From assembly GCA_963780895.1 (NCBI GenBank), contig CAWAEG010000002.1, forward strand, positions 62,001 to 126,000: a stretch of 64,000 nt of DNA, given 5' to 3'. This stretch comes from DASQFI01 sp963780895 (GTDB lineage: Bacteria; Acidobacteriota; Vicinamibacteria; Vicinamibacterales; SCN-69-37). Positions 1 to 9,176 of this stretch are shown piece by piece. The position numbers and the translations under genes were made by a program. The notes under the pieces are model-generated. The model was not told the origin of the DNA. It did not search any database and saw nothing but the letters and a program-made list of their open reading frames with translations. Every line of letters starts with the position of its first letter. Position 1 is the first letter of the stretch.

Positions 1-1448
1 CGGGCGGTCGCGGCCACGATGCCGCCGGCGTCTATCTCGAGGCCGCTCGCGACGCGGTGCCGTCGGTCGCCCTCGAGCTCAAGCGCCGCGCGGCTGAGCA
101 TTTCCTGCGAAGCGGCTACCTCGACGAAGGCCAGCGCGTCGTCCGCGACGTCCTCGAGGCGATGGGGATGCGGCTGGCCGAGTCGCCGACGCGCGCGCTG
201 ATCTCGCTCCTGATGCGCCGGCTGCGGGTGCGGCTGCGCGGCCTCGAGTTTCGCCCGCGCGACGAGTCTCAGATCCCGCCGGAGACACTGGTTCGCGTCG
301 ATGCGTGCTGGTCGGTCGCGACGGCGCTGGGCGTCGTGGACACGATTCGCGGCGCGGACTTCCAGGGGCGCCACTTGCTGCTCGCGCTCGACACGGGCGA
401 TCGGTACCGCATCGCGCGGGCGCTCGCCGTGGAGGCCGTTTACGCCGCCGTCGAGGGTGAACATCACCGCGCGCGGTCCGACGCGCTCATCGGTCGCGCT
501 GACGCGCTGGCCAATGAAGTGGGACACCCGCAGGCCATTGCGCTGGTCGCCATGGCTCGAGGCACGTCTGCGTTCCTGCAGGGCCGATGGAAATCCGCGC
601 GCGCGCTCCTCGAACGCGCCGAACCGCTGCTGCGCGAGAGAGCCGGCGCGTGGCAGATCGACACACACCTCTATCACCTCCATTACCTGCTGACGCTCTT
701 CTATCTGGGCGATATCGGGGAGCTGGGCCGCCGCCTGCCGCGGCTCCTCGACGAGGCCCGCGACCGGGACGATCTGGCCGCGGCGACGAACCTCCTGGCG
801 CGCGTGAGCCACATCCGCGCGCTCGCGGATGACGATCCCGCGGGCGCGCGCGAGGGCGTGGACGCGGCGATGGCGAGGTGGCCCGGCGACGGGTTCCACG
901 TCCAGCATTCCTGGGAGCTCTACGCCCGCGGCGAGATCGATTTGTACGCCGGCCGAGGAGCGGACGCGTGGCACTACGTCAGAGGCCGGTGGCCGGCGCT
1001 CCGTCGATCGCTGCTGTTGCGCATCCAGGGCGCACGGATCGAGCTGGTCTACCTCCGGGCGCGCGCGGCCGTGGCGGCGGCATCCGCGACGCCGTTCCGC
1101 TCGTCTGAATCCCGCAAGTTGCTCCGCGTGGCCGAGCGCGATGCGCGACGGCTCGCGGGTGAAAGCGCGGCGTGGGCGCGCGCGACCGCCGACTTCATCC
1201 GGGCCGGCACCGCGTCAGTCCGCGGCGACCTCGAGAGCGCGAAACATCGGTTCGAGCGGGCCGAGCGTTTGTTTCAGCAGGTGGACATGACGCTCCACGT
1301 CATGGTCGCCCGCCACCGTCGCGGCCAGCTGACGCCGGGCGGCACCGCGCTCACCCGGGGTGCCGACGACTGGATGGCCAGCCAGTCGATCCGAAACCCC
1401 GCGGGCATCGCGGACATGCTCGCGCCAATGAGAGCATCGGGTCATTGA
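1..1448 (+). CDS. C-terminal part of a large helical-repeat protein (5' end outside window)
   Basis: The frame is open to the left edge, so this is the 3' part of a longer gene. The visible ~480 residues are almost entirely alpha-helical, Ala/Arg/Leu-rich and of TPR-like character, without signal peptide or membrane segment. The helices carry recurring patterns such as 'LALDTGDRYRIARALAVEA' and 'AERLFQQVDMTLHVMVARHRRG', as in the C-terminal halves of serine/threonine-kinase/AAA-ATPase (PknK-like) regulators common in Acidobacteriota. No kinase or ATPase motif is in the window, so that assignment is inference. The stop lies about 100 bp before an ECF sigma gene on the same strand. Confidence 0.6.
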   Translation, partial: GGRGHDAAGVYLEAARDAVPSVALELKRRAAEHFLRSGYLDEGQRVVRDVLEAMGMRLAESPTRALISLLMRRLRVRLRGLEFRPRDESQIPPETLVRVDACWSVATALGVVDTIRGADFQGRHLLLALDTGDRYRIARALAVEAVYAAVEGEHHRARSDALIGRADALANEVGHPQAIALVAMARGTSAFLQGRWKSARALLERAEPLLRERAGAWQIDTHLYHLHYLLTLFYLGDIGELGRRLPRLLDEARDRDDLAAATNLLARVSHIRALADDDPAGAREGVDAAMARWPGDGFHVQHSWELYARGEIDLYAGRGADAWHYVRGRWPALRRSLLLRIQGARIELVYLRARAAVAAASATPFRSSESRKLLRVAERDARRLAGESAAWARATADFIRAGTASVRGDLESAKHRFERAERLFQQVDMTLHVMVARHRRGQLTPGGTALTRGADDWMASQSIRNPAGIADMLAPMRASGH

Positions 1449-1481
1449 GCAATTACCACTTACCCGATGACCAATGCTCTT

Positions 1482-1520
1482 GGAACTTTTCGTCCGTTCC
1501 AGACATTCCTGAGATGTAAG
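1482..1520 (+). promoter_or_regulatory. Possible ECF-type promoter for the sigma/anti-sigma pair
   Basis: The 100-bp gap before the sigma gene contains GGAACTTTT (1482-1490), which resembles the GGAAC -35 element of ECF promoters. It is followed after a suitable spacer by an AT-richer stretch around 1505-1520. GGAAC and the GTTCC at 1496-1500 also form a short inverted repeat. Autoregulation by the ECF factor is usual for such operons. The -10 element is not clear, so this is tentative. Confidence 0.3.
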
Positions 1521-1549
1521 CCGGCTCCGCAACGCTGGCGCACACGGCG

Positions 1550-2086
1550 ATGAGAACCGACGACGAGCTCATGCTGGCCTACCGGGCGGGGGATATCCGC
1601 GCCTTCGAGGAGCTCTTCGATCGGTACCGGGAACCGATTTGGCGGTTTTTCCGGCGTCGAGTGGCTGATCCCCCGCGGGCGGAGGAGCTTTCGCAGGAGA
1701 CCTTCCTGGCCCTGCTCCGAAGCGCGCGACGCTACGAGCCGCGATCGACGTTTCGAAGTTATCTCTTCGGGATCGCCTGCAACCTGCTTTCGGCGTCACG
1801 CCGTGAACAGCGCCGCGAGATGGCGGCGCCGCTCGACGCCGTCGACATCGCGGCGCCCGGCTGTGACGCGGCGACGCTGCTGTGGGTCCGGGAAGGGCTG
1901 GCCGGACTGGACGAAAAGGACAGGGAAGTGTTGATGCTCCGCGAGTTCGACCAGCTCAGTTATCTGGAAATTGCCGCTCTCACGGGCGTTGCCCTCGGCA
2001 CCATCCGATCGCGTCTGTTCCGCGCGCGCATGGCGCTCAGGGACAAGCTCGTGGGGCAGGCCGAGACGGAAGGAGTCTCTCGATGA
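1550..2086 (+). CDS. RNA polymerase ECF sigma factor (sigma-70 family)
   Basis: The product has 178 residues, the normal ECF length. An N-terminal sigma-70 region 2 (residues ~10-80, 'AFEELFDRYREPIWRFFRRR' and 'AEELSQETFLALLRSARRYE') is followed by region 4 (residues ~120-170). The region 4 helix-turn-helix reads 'LDEKDREVLMLREFDQLSY' then 'EIAALTGVALGTIRSRLFRA'. It directs RNA polymerase to a stress-type regulon and should be held inactive by the product of the next gene, whose ATG overlaps this stop codon (ATGA at 2083-2086). That overlap indicates translational coupling. The inducing signal cannot be read from the sequence. Confidence 0.95.
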   Translation: MRTDDELMLAYRAGDIRAFEELFDRYREPIWRFFRRRVADPPRAEELSQETFLALLRSARRYEPRSTFRSYLFGIACNLLSASRREQRREMAAPLDAVDIAAPGCDAATLLWVREGLAGLDEKDREVLMLREFDQLSYLEIAALTGVALGTIRSRLFRARMALRDKLVGQAETEGVSR

Positions 2087-3351
2087 CCCCGCACACGATC
2101 GACCGTGAAGAGGTCATGGCCTACGTCGACGGCGAGCTCGACGCCGCGCGACTCGTTGCCGTGCAGGCGCACGTCGACGCCTGCGACGAATGCCGCGCGT
2201 TCGCGAGCGAGCTGCGTCAGGTCTCCGATCGTCTGTCGAGTTGGCGGATCGCAGACGAGTCGAATGGATTGGCCAGAGTGAAACAGGCACTTTCGTCGGC
2301 GATCGCCGGCAGGCCACCCGCGTCCTCGTGGTGGATGGGCCGAGGATTGTTCAACCTGCCGCGCTGGGCGGTCGGGGGTGGGCTGGCGGTGCTGGCCGGG
2401 ACACTCGTCGTGGCGCCCTGGGTCCTCAGCCAACGGCAGGCACCGGTCGTTCAAACAATCTCAATGGCGACTGCTCAGAACGAGGGAACGATACCCGGAG
2501 ACTCCAGGCCTGGCGAAAGCACCACACCACGATCGAGGCATTTACTTGCGAGATCGCTCGAAGCGCCGCCGGCTCCGTCGCCGCCGCCGCCTCCTCCGCC
2601 CCCATCGCCGCCAGGTCAGGGCCAAGGCCGACAGGAAAGAATCGCTCCAGCTCAGCCTCGCGATCGGATGATCGTTCGCACCGCCTCGATGAGCCTGACA
2701 TCCGATCGCTTCGATCAGATCAGAGAAGCGCTCGAGCGGCTCGTGGCGGCTCATCAGGGCCGAGTCACCGCTTTGAACATGACGGGCGATCCCTCCAGTC
2801 GTCGCTCGCTTCACGCAACACTTGGCGTCCCTGCCGCGAGAATGGACGCCCTTCTGGTTGGACTCCGCGGGCTCGGCCGCGTGCAGCAGGAGTCGCTCGG
2901 GAGTGACGACGTGACGGAGAGTTTTCGTGACCTTACGCTGCGGACGACCAACGCGCGGCGCGAGGAGCAGCGTCTGGTTGAACTGTTGTCGAGGCGCACG
3001 GGCGACCTCGCCGACGTGCTGGCGGTCGAACGCGAGCTGGCGCGCGTGCGGCTCGACATCGAACGCATGGAAGCCGAGATGCGTGCGACGGAGCAGCGCG
3101 TCGATCTCGCGACGGTGACGTTGACCGTCCAGGAGCAGTACCGCGCCGATCTTGCGATTGGCCCGTTGCCGCTGAACCTGAGATTCAAGAACGCGCTCGT
3201 GGATGGTTTCCGTCACGCGGCCGAGAGCCTCGTCGCGGCGTCACTGATCGTTCTCCAGGCCGCGCCGATGCTGCTCGTCTGGAGCCTGATTCTGGTCTGG
3301 CCGGTGCGGTGGATCTGGCGGCGGGTTCGGGCTGTCGTGATTCAGACGTAG
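2083..3351 (+). CDS. Membrane anti-sigma factor with zinc-finger and DUF4349 domain
   Basis: The 422-residue product starts at the ATG overlapping the sigma stop; the open frame extends further upstream but that part lies inside the sigma gene. The N-terminus carries a zf-HC2/ZAS anti-sigma zinc finger with His30, Cys34 and Cys37. A membrane segment follows at about residues 88-108 ('WAVGGGLAVLAGTLVVAPWV'), then a Pro-rich linker. The C-terminal half matches the DUF4349 pattern, with a coiled-coil stretch ('DLADVLAVERELARVRLDIE'), and ends in another hydrophobic segment and a basic tail. It probably binds the ECF factor at the inner membrane and senses an envelope signal through the periplasmic DUF4349 part. 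The TAG stop lies inside a REP-like hairpin. Confidence 0.88.
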   Translation: MTPHTIDREEVMAYVDGELDAARLVAVQAHVDACDECRAFASELRQVSDRLSSWRIADESNGLARVKQALSSAIAGRPPASSWWMGRGLFNLPRWAVGGGLAVLAGTLVVAPWVLSQRQAPVVQTISMATAQNEGTIPGDSRPGESTTPRSRHLLARSLEAPPAPSPPPPPPPPSPPGQGQGRQERIAPAQPRDRMIVRTASMSLTSDRFDQIREALERLVAAHQGRVTALNMTGDPSSRRSLHATLGVPAARMDALLVGLRGLGRVQQESLGSDDVTESFRDLTLRTTNARREEQRLVELLSRRTGDLADVLAVERELARVRLDIERMEAEMRATEQRVDLATVTLTVQEQYRADLAIGPLPLNLRFKNALVDGFRHAAESLVAASLIVLQAAPMLLVWSLILVWPVRWIWRRVRAVVIQT

Positions 3352-3400
3352 CGGCCGGCTTCAGCCGGCCATGTCGGGCGGGCTGAAGCCCGCCGCTACG
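3347..3400. repeat. REP-like double hairpin at the anti-sigma stop codon
   Basis: Two perfect hairpins, GGCCGGCTTCAGCCGGCC (3353-3370) and GGCGGGCTGAAGCCCGCC (3377-3394), are enclosed by CGTAGCGG and CCGCTACG (3347-3354 and 3393-3400). This is the arrangement of REP/BIME elements mobilised by RAYT transposases in other bacteria. The TAG at 3349-3351 that ends the anti-sigma gene belongs to the element. Confidence 0.75.
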
Positions 3401-3459
3401 TACGTGTCCGACGAACAACTACACCCCAACCTCGGTATCCCATAGACTGCCTTCTCTCT

Positions 3460-4799
3460 ATGGGTAGGCACCGGCCTGTCGCGGGACGCTGGGTGGTGAC
3501 GCTCCTGCTCGCGTCGGCGGGCTGCGCGACGACGGGAGCGCCGGATCGCGTCGCGGTCGCGAACCGGATCAACGAGCGCGCCGGCATCGACACAAAGGGG
3601 CTCCCCCCTCCCGGGCGGACCTGGGCGTCTCCGCCCGGCACGTCCCTCGCCGATGGCCTCGCGATTGACGAGGCCGTTGGCATCGCGCTGTGGAACAACC
3701 CGGATTTTCAGCTCGCGCTCTCCTCGCTCGGCCTCGCACGCGCGGATCTCATCGAAGCGGGACTGCTGAGGAACCCCGTCTTTTCGTTGCTGTTTCCTTG
3801 GGGACCCAAGCAGCTCGAGTTCACGCTGACCTGGCCCATCGACGCGCTCTGGCAGCGCCCGAAGCGGATTCAGGATGCGCGGCTGAACGCGGAGGCTGTC
3901 GCCGAGCAGCTAGTCGCCAGCGGCCTTCGTGTGATCGCCGACGTCCGCCTGGCGTTCTTCGAAGTCCTCATCGCCGAAAAGCGATTGGGGTTGGCAGCCG
4001 AGCAGGTTGGCGTCGCCGCCGAAGCCGCGAAGCTGGCGGAAGGGCGCCTTCGCGCGGGTGACATCAGCGAATTCGAAGCAAGGCTCGCGCGAACCGACGC
4101 GATCCGGCTCGAGGCAGCGCGCCTGACGCGGGTGACCACCCGCGACCTGGCGATCGTTCGTCTCCGGTCGCTCCTGGGACTCGAAGCCGACGCGCCGGCC
4201 TTGACGCTCGTCGAACCGGGCACCGCGACGTCGGAGGGCTGCGCGGAGGGACCAGGATTGCTTCAGTCGGCGATGGCTGCCAGGCCGGATGTCCGTGCCG
4301 CCGAACTGCGGATCGAGGCGGCTGGCGCGCGTGCGGGACTCGAGCACGCTCGCATCCTCGCTTTCACCGTGTCACTCGACGCCAACGCGGAGGGCGCCGA
4401 GGGGTTCGAGATGGGGCCGGGTGTCGGCGTCGAACTGCCGCTCCTCTCGCAGAATCAGGGGCGCCGCGCCCGCGCGACGGCAGAAGTGGAGCAGGCGGCT
4501 CGTCGCTATGTCGCCATCCGCGCGACCGTCGCCGCCGAGATTGGTGCGGCCACGGTGGCGCTGGCAGAGGCCCGCAATACCGCGCGGCTGCTCAGCGACG
4601 ACGTGGCCGCGTCGCTCTCGACCGCCCGGCAACAGGCCGAGCGTCTGTACACGGCCGGCGAGATTCGCTCCTCGATCTGCTCCAGACGCGCCAGCGGCTG
4701 ATCGACATCGAAGCGACCCGTGTTGACGCCGTCTTCGGCGTCAGTCGTGCCATCGTCCGACTCGAGCAGGCGGTCGGCCGCTCGTGTGGTCCACGGTGA
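3460..4799 (+). CDS. Outer-membrane efflux lipoprotein (TolC/CusC family), frameshifted near its 3' end
   Basis: This is the outer-membrane channel of an RND tripartite pump. It begins with a lipoprotein signal ('LLLASAGC') and carries the long paired helices of OEP repeats, e.g. 'VRLAFFEVLIAEKRLGLAAE'. The first frame breaks near 4665 and stops at 4701. Shifting one base restores the expected C-terminus, beginning 'LLDLLQTRQRLIDIEATRVD', to a TGA at 4797-4799. The total of about 446 residues then fits the family. The single shift is probably a consensus error. The gene sits 12 bp before the adaptor gene, and the three genes form one operon. The exported substrate (metal or organic) cannot be told from this protein. 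Confidence 0.85.
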
Positions 4800-4810
4800 C
4801 GGGGACGGCT

Positions 4811-5989
4811 ATGAAAAGAGCCTGGGTGTTCGTAGCTCTGCCTCTTGTCGTTGTCTCGTGCGGACGGAACTCGGCTCCGCCCGCCGCGGGCAAATCCGCG
4901 CCGACCGCGAAGGTCGACAACCCGAAACCCGAGACGGATCTCGCGACCGTCACACTTTCCCCGGAAGCGCAGAAGCACCTCGCGATCCAGACGATCAGAG
5001 TGACGATCGAACCGGTATCGTTGACGAGAACCGTTGGCGGTGAGGCGATCGTGCCGCCGGGCAAGTCGGTAGAGGTCACCGCGCCCGTTGCCGGGACGCT
5101 GATTGCCGGCCGTGCCGCCGCGATCGGGCCCGTCGGCCGCGGCGACGTGATCTTCGAGCTCGTGCCGTTGCAACAGTCCGAGCGCGACGTTCGCGCGGAA
5201 GCTGAGCGCGCGGTTCAGGAGGCCGATGCCCGGCTCACCCAGACGACGCAGCGCGCCCAGCGATTGGAACAACTCCTGAAGGAAGGATCCGCCAGTGCGC
5301 GTTCGGTCGAAGAGGCGCAGGCCGATCGGGCGGTGGCGGCCGCTGCGGCCGACGCGGCACGGAAACGCCTGGACTCGGTGAGCCGGCTGCCTGTTGGTCC
5401 TCGCGGCGAGATGGCGCTTCGTGCGCCGTTCGACGGGCTCATCACCGAGCTGCGCGCGGCGGCGGGACAAACCGTGGCCGCGGGGGCACCCGTCGCGGAG
5501 CTCGCCCAAACCAGCGCGCTCTGGATTCGCGCCCCCGTCTACGTGGGCGATCTGGCATCAGTCGACCCGGCGCAACCGGCGTTGATCGCAGCGCTGGGCC
5601 AGGAGACGAGCGGCCCGTGGCGCCAGGCCCGCCGAATCACGGGACCGCCTGCCGCGAATCCCGCGGCGGCAAGTGTCGATCTGTTTTTCGAGCCGACGGG
5701 TACGGCCGGCGTCGCGATGCGGCCAGGCGAGCGCCTGGCCGTGCGTCTGCCGCTCAAAGCCACCGCTCGTGCGCTCGTGGTGCCGCAGAGCGCCGTCATC
5801 TACGACCTGAACGGCGGCGTGTGGGTGTACGAACAGCGGGCGCCGAACCAGTTCGCGCGCCGCCGCGTGGAGCTCGGCGGCCCGGCCGGGAGCAACGTCA
5901 TCGTGTCTCGAGGGCTCGCCGAGGGCGTCACGGTCGTGAGCGTCGGCGCCGCGGAGCTCTACGGCACCGAGTTCTACGTCGGCAAGTAG
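4811..5989 (+). CDS. RND efflux periplasmic adaptor (HlyD/CusB-type membrane fusion lipoprotein)
   Basis: The 392-residue product starts at an ATG preceded by GGGGACGG; it opens with a lipoprotein signal ('FVALPLVVVSCGRN', Cys at residue ~17). A barrel-sandwich (lipoyl-like) half-motif 'APVAGTLIAGRAAAIGPVGR' precedes a helical hairpin (residues ~120-190) and a second half 'ALRAPFDGLITELRAAAGQT'. Beta-barrel and membrane-proximal domains follow. It bridges the inner-membrane permease and the outer-membrane channel. It lacks the His-rich or Met-rich N-terminal extension that some metal-efflux adaptors have. The permease gene starts 5 bp downstream. Confidence 0.92.
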   Translation: MKRAWVFVALPLVVVSCGRNSAPPAAGKSAPTAKVDNPKPETDLATVTLSPEAQKHLAIQTIRVTIEPVSLTRTVGGEAIVPPGKSVEVTAPVAGTLIAGRAAAIGPVGRGDVIFELVPLQQSERDVRAEAERAVQEADARLTQTTQRAQRLEQLLKEGSASARSVEEAQADRAVAAAAADAARKRLDSVSRLPVGPRGEMALRAPFDGLITELRAAAGQTVAAGAPVAELAQTSALWIRAPVYVGDLASVDPAQPALIAALGQETSGPWRQARRITGPPAANPAAASVDLFFEPTGTAGVAMRPGERLAVRLPLKATARALVVPQSAVIYDLNGGVWVYEQRAPNQFARRRVELGGPAGSNVIVSRGLAEGVTVVSVGAAELYGTEFYVGK

Positions 5990-5993
5990 ATTC

Positions 5994-8900
5994 ATGCTGC
6001 GCTGGCTCGTTTCGCTCTCGCTGCGCCACGCGATCGTTGTCTGCGCGCTCACCGTCATCGCGACGGTGGCGGCCGCACGCGTCCTGCGGACGGTGCCGTT
6101 CGACGTCTTCCCGGAGTTTGCGCCGCCATTGATCGAGGTGCAGACGGAAGCGCCGGGTCTCTCGGCACTCGAGGTCGAGTCGTTCGTGAGCGTCCCGATC
6201 GAAAGCGCGCTCACGGGCGTGCCCGAGGTCGCGACCATCCGGTCGAAGTCGGTCCTCGGACTGTCGTCGGTCGTGTTGATCCTGAATCAGGACGCTGAGC
6301 TCATGCAGGCGCGGCAACTCGTGCAGGAGCGGCTGGCCCGCGTCAGTCGCGGGCTTCCGTCCGTGGCAGGCGCACCCGTGCTTCTGTCCCCGCTCTCGTC
6401 GCTCAGCCGCGCGCTCAAGATCGGCGTCACGTCGAAGACGCTGTCGCAGATGGACATGACCACGGTCGCGCTCTGGACGATGCGGCCGCGGCTGATGGCG
6501 GTGCCCGGCGTGGCCAACGTCGCGGTGTGGGGTCAGCGGGACCGGCAGCTGCAGGTGCTGGTCGATCCCGATCGTCTGCACGCGAACGCGGTGACGCTCG
6601 CCGACGTCATCGCGGCCGCGCGGAACGGCGTGTCCGCCGAGACCGGTGGCTTCATCGACACGCCGAACCAGCGCTTCGCCATCGCACATCGCAATGCCGT
6701 CACGACCGCGCGCGACTTGGAGCAGATCGTCGTGCGGCCCGGTCCGGCCGCGCCCATCCGCCTCGGCGACGTGACCACGGTCACGGAAGGATTCCCGCCG
6801 CCGATCGGCGACGCCATCATCAACAACGTGCCGGGTCTGCTCTTGATCGTCGAAAAGCAGCTCGGCGCCAACACGCTCGCCGTCACGCGCGGCGTCGAAG
6901 AGGCGCTCGAAAGCCTCGAGCCGGCGCTCGCCGGCATCGACGTCGATCCCACGATCTTCCGGCCCGCGACGTTCATCGAGATGTCGCTCGCGAACCTCAA
7001 CCGCGCGCTGATCATCGGCTGCGTGCTGGTGGTGCTCGTCCTGATCGCGTTCCTGGCCGACTGGCGGACGGCGCTCATCAGCAGCGTCGCCATTCCGCTG
7101 TCACTCCTGGGAGCGGCCTGGTTCTTGCGGTACCAGGGCGGCACGTTCGACACGATGGTCCTCGCCGGCCTTGTGATCGCGCTCGGCGAGGTCGTCGACG
7201 ACGCGATTATCGGCGTGGAGAATATCGTGCGCCGGCTGAGGCTCAACCGCGACGCGGGGTCGCCGCGGCCTGCGCTGCAGGTGGTGCTCGATGCGTCGGT
7301 CGAAGTCCGGAGCGCTGTGCTCTACGGGACGCTGATCGTCATCGCGGTATTTTTTCCGGTGTTCACGCTCCAGGGGCTCACCGGGGCGTTTTTCCGGCCG
7401 CTCGCGATGTCGTACGTGTTTGCCATCATCGCCTCGCTCCTGGTGGCGCTCACGATTACGCCGGCCATGTCGTTGCTGCTGCTGACGGGGAAGGGCGCCC
7501 GCGCGACGGAGCCGCGGCTCGTGACGGCGTTGAAGCGACGGTACGAGCGGCTGCTGGCGCGTGTGATCGACCGGCCGGGCGTCGCGGGACTGGTCCTGGC
7601 GACGCTGCTGGCCGGGACCCTTGCGGCCGTGCCATTCCTCGGCGAGGAACTGCTGCCGAACTTCCGGGAGTACGACTTCCTGATGCACTGGGTGGAGAAG
7701 CCCGGCGCGTCGGTCGAAGCGAGCAGGCGAATCACCGAGGCGGCGAGCCGCGAGCTGATGGCCATTCCCGGCGTCCGCAACTTCGGCTCGCACATCGGCC
7801 GCGCGGAGGTCGCCGACGAAGTCGTCGGTCCAAACTTCACGGAGCTCTGGATCAGTCTTGACCCGTCGGTGGACTATGACGGGACGATCGCGAAGGTCCA
7901 GGCCGTCGTCGACGGCTACCCCGGTCTCAAGCGCGATCTGCTGACGTATCTGCGCGAGCGGATCAAAGAAGTGCTGACGGGCGCGAGCGCCACCGTCGTG
8001 GTCCGCATCTTCGGTCCCGAGATCGAGCAGCTGCAGTCTCATGCGGCCGAGGTGAAGAAGGCCCTCGAGGGCGTGGAGGGCACCACGGACATCCAGGTCC
8101 AGTCGCAGGTGCTGGTGCCGCAGGTCGAAGTGCAGTTCCAGCCCGATCTGGCCGCGCCGTACGGGCTGACGCCGGGCGATGTGCGCCGTGCCGTGACCAC
8201 ACTGGTCCAGGGCACGAAGGTTGGCGAATTCTACGATCAGCAGCGCGTGTTCGACGTCGTCGTGCGCGGCGCGCCCGAGTTGCGGAGCAGCCCCGAAACC
8301 ATTCGGTCCCTGCGGGTGCCGGTGCCCGGCGGCGCCGACGTGCCGCTGGGCGCGGTGGCGCGCGTCACGATGGCGCCGGCGCTGAGCGAAGTCACCCGCG
8401 ATGGCGGGTCACGAAAGATCGACGTGACCTGCAACGTCCGCGATCGCGATCTCGGGTCGGTCGCGCGGGATATCGAGGCCCGGCTCGGGCAACTGTCGTT
8501 TGGCGGCGGCTACCACGCCGAAGTGCTCGGCGAATACGCGGTTCGACAGGAGTCGTCGCGGCGCCTGCTGGTGATGTCCGCGCTGACGTTCGTCGCTATC
8601 TTTCTCCTGCTCCTGATCGACTTCGGCGACGCACGGCTGGCATTGCTGGTCTTCGCCACGTTGCCGTTCGCGCTGGTGGGCGCCATTGCGGCGGCGTTTT
8701 TCTCGACCGGAGTGCTGTCGCTGGGCTCGCTCGTGGGACTCGTGACGGTCATCGGCATCGCCGCGCGCAACGGGATCATGATGGTGAGCCATTTCCGCCA
8801 TCTCGAGTTCGAGGAGGGGGTGCCCTTCGGCCGGGATCTCGTCATCCGTGGCGCCGAGGAGCGGCTCGCGCCGATCCTGATGACCGCGCTTGCCACGGGG

Positions 8901-9101
8901 CTGGCCCTGTTGCCGATTGCCTTCGGCGGCGACAGAGCCGGTCAGGAGATCGAGCACCCGCTGGCCGTGGTCATTCTGGGCGGCCTCGTGACGTCGACGA
9001 TCCTCAACCTGTTCCTGCTGCCGCCGCTGTATCTCCGATTCCGGGGACGGGTTAGTTTTCCACAGATTCGACACGATCGGGGACAGGTGAGACCAGGTTA
9101 G
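5994..9101 (+). CDS. RND efflux permease, CzcA/CusA-like (HME) family
   Basis: The 1035-residue product has the normal RND length and the standard plan: one N-terminal membrane helix, a periplasmic porter/docking half, helices 2-6, a second porter half and helices 8-12. The transmembrane helix 4 region reads 'GEVVDDAIIGVENIVRRLR', the signature of heavy-metal-type RND pumps and relatives. It is proton-driven and works with the two preceding proteins. Substrate is unknown: the methionine triad typical of Cu/Ag pumps is not evident. The last ~19 residues are encoded by the palindromic element at 9043-9176 and look unlike a native RND C-terminus. Confidence 0.92.
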   Translation: MLRWLVSLSLRHAIVVCALTVIATVAAARVLRTVPFDVFPEFAPPLIEVQTEAPGLSALEVESFVSVPIESALTGVPEVATIRSKSVLGLSSVVLILNQDAELMQARQLVQERLARVSRGLPSVAGAPVLLSPLSSLSRALKIGVTSKTLSQMDMTTVALWTMRPRLMAVPGVANVAVWGQRDRQLQVLVDPDRLHANAVTLADVIAAARNGVSAETGGFIDTPNQRFAIAHRNAVTTARDLEQIVVRPGPAAPIRLGDVTTVTEGFPPPIGDAIINNVPGLLLIVEKQLGANTLAVTRGVEEALESLEPALAGIDVDPTIFRPATFIEMSLANLNRALIIGCVLVVLVLIAFLADWRTALISSVAIPLSLLGAAWFLRYQGGTFDTMVLAGLVIALGEVVDDAIIGVENIVRRLRLNRDAGSPRPALQVVLDASVEVRSAVLYGTLIVIAVFFPVFTLQGLTGAFFRPLAMSYVFAIIASLLVALTITPAMSLLLLTGKGARATEPRLVTALKRRYERLLARVIDRPGVAGLVLATLLAGTLAAVPFLGEELLPNFREYDFLMHWVEKPGASVEASRRITEAASRELMAIPGVRNFGSHIGRAEVADEVVGPNFTELWISLDPSVDYDGTIAKVQAVVDGYPGLKRDLLTYLRERIKEVLTGASATVVVRIFGPEIEQLQSHAAEVKKALEGVEGTTDIQVQSQVLVPQVEVQFQPDLAAPYGLTPGDVRRAVTTLVQGTKVGEFYDQQRVFDVVVRGAPELRSSPETIRSLRVPVPGGADVPLGAVARVTMAPALSEVTRDGGSRKIDVTCNVRDRDLGSVARDIEARLGQLSFGGGYHAEVLGEYAVRQESSRRLLVMSALTFVAIFLLLLIDFGDARLALLVFATLPFALVGAIAAAFFSTGVLSLGSLVGLVTVIGIAARNGIMMVSHFRHLEFEEGVPFGRDLVIRGAEERLAPILMTALATGLALLPIAFGGDRAGQEIEHPLAVVILGGLVTSTILNLFLLPPLYLRFRGRVSFPQIRHDRGQVRPG

Positions 9102-9176
9102 ACCAATCGCTTTCAATGCAACCTGGTCTCACCTGTCCCTCGTAACCACGAATCTGTGGAAAACTAACCCGTCCCC
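9043..9176. repeat. Nested inverted repeat (type A) at a convergent gene junction
   Basis: Perfect 28-bp outer arms at 9043-9070 and 9149-9176 begin GGGGACGGGTTAGTTTTCC. Inside them lie perfect 20-bp inner arms, 9080-9099 (GGGACAGGTGAGACCAGGTT) and 9120-9139, around a 20-nt loop. The element supplies the stop codons of both flanking genes: TAG at 9099-9101 for the permease and TAG at 9166-9164 for the arabinofuranosidase. A second element of this kind lies at 34743-34855. Confidence 0.85.
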
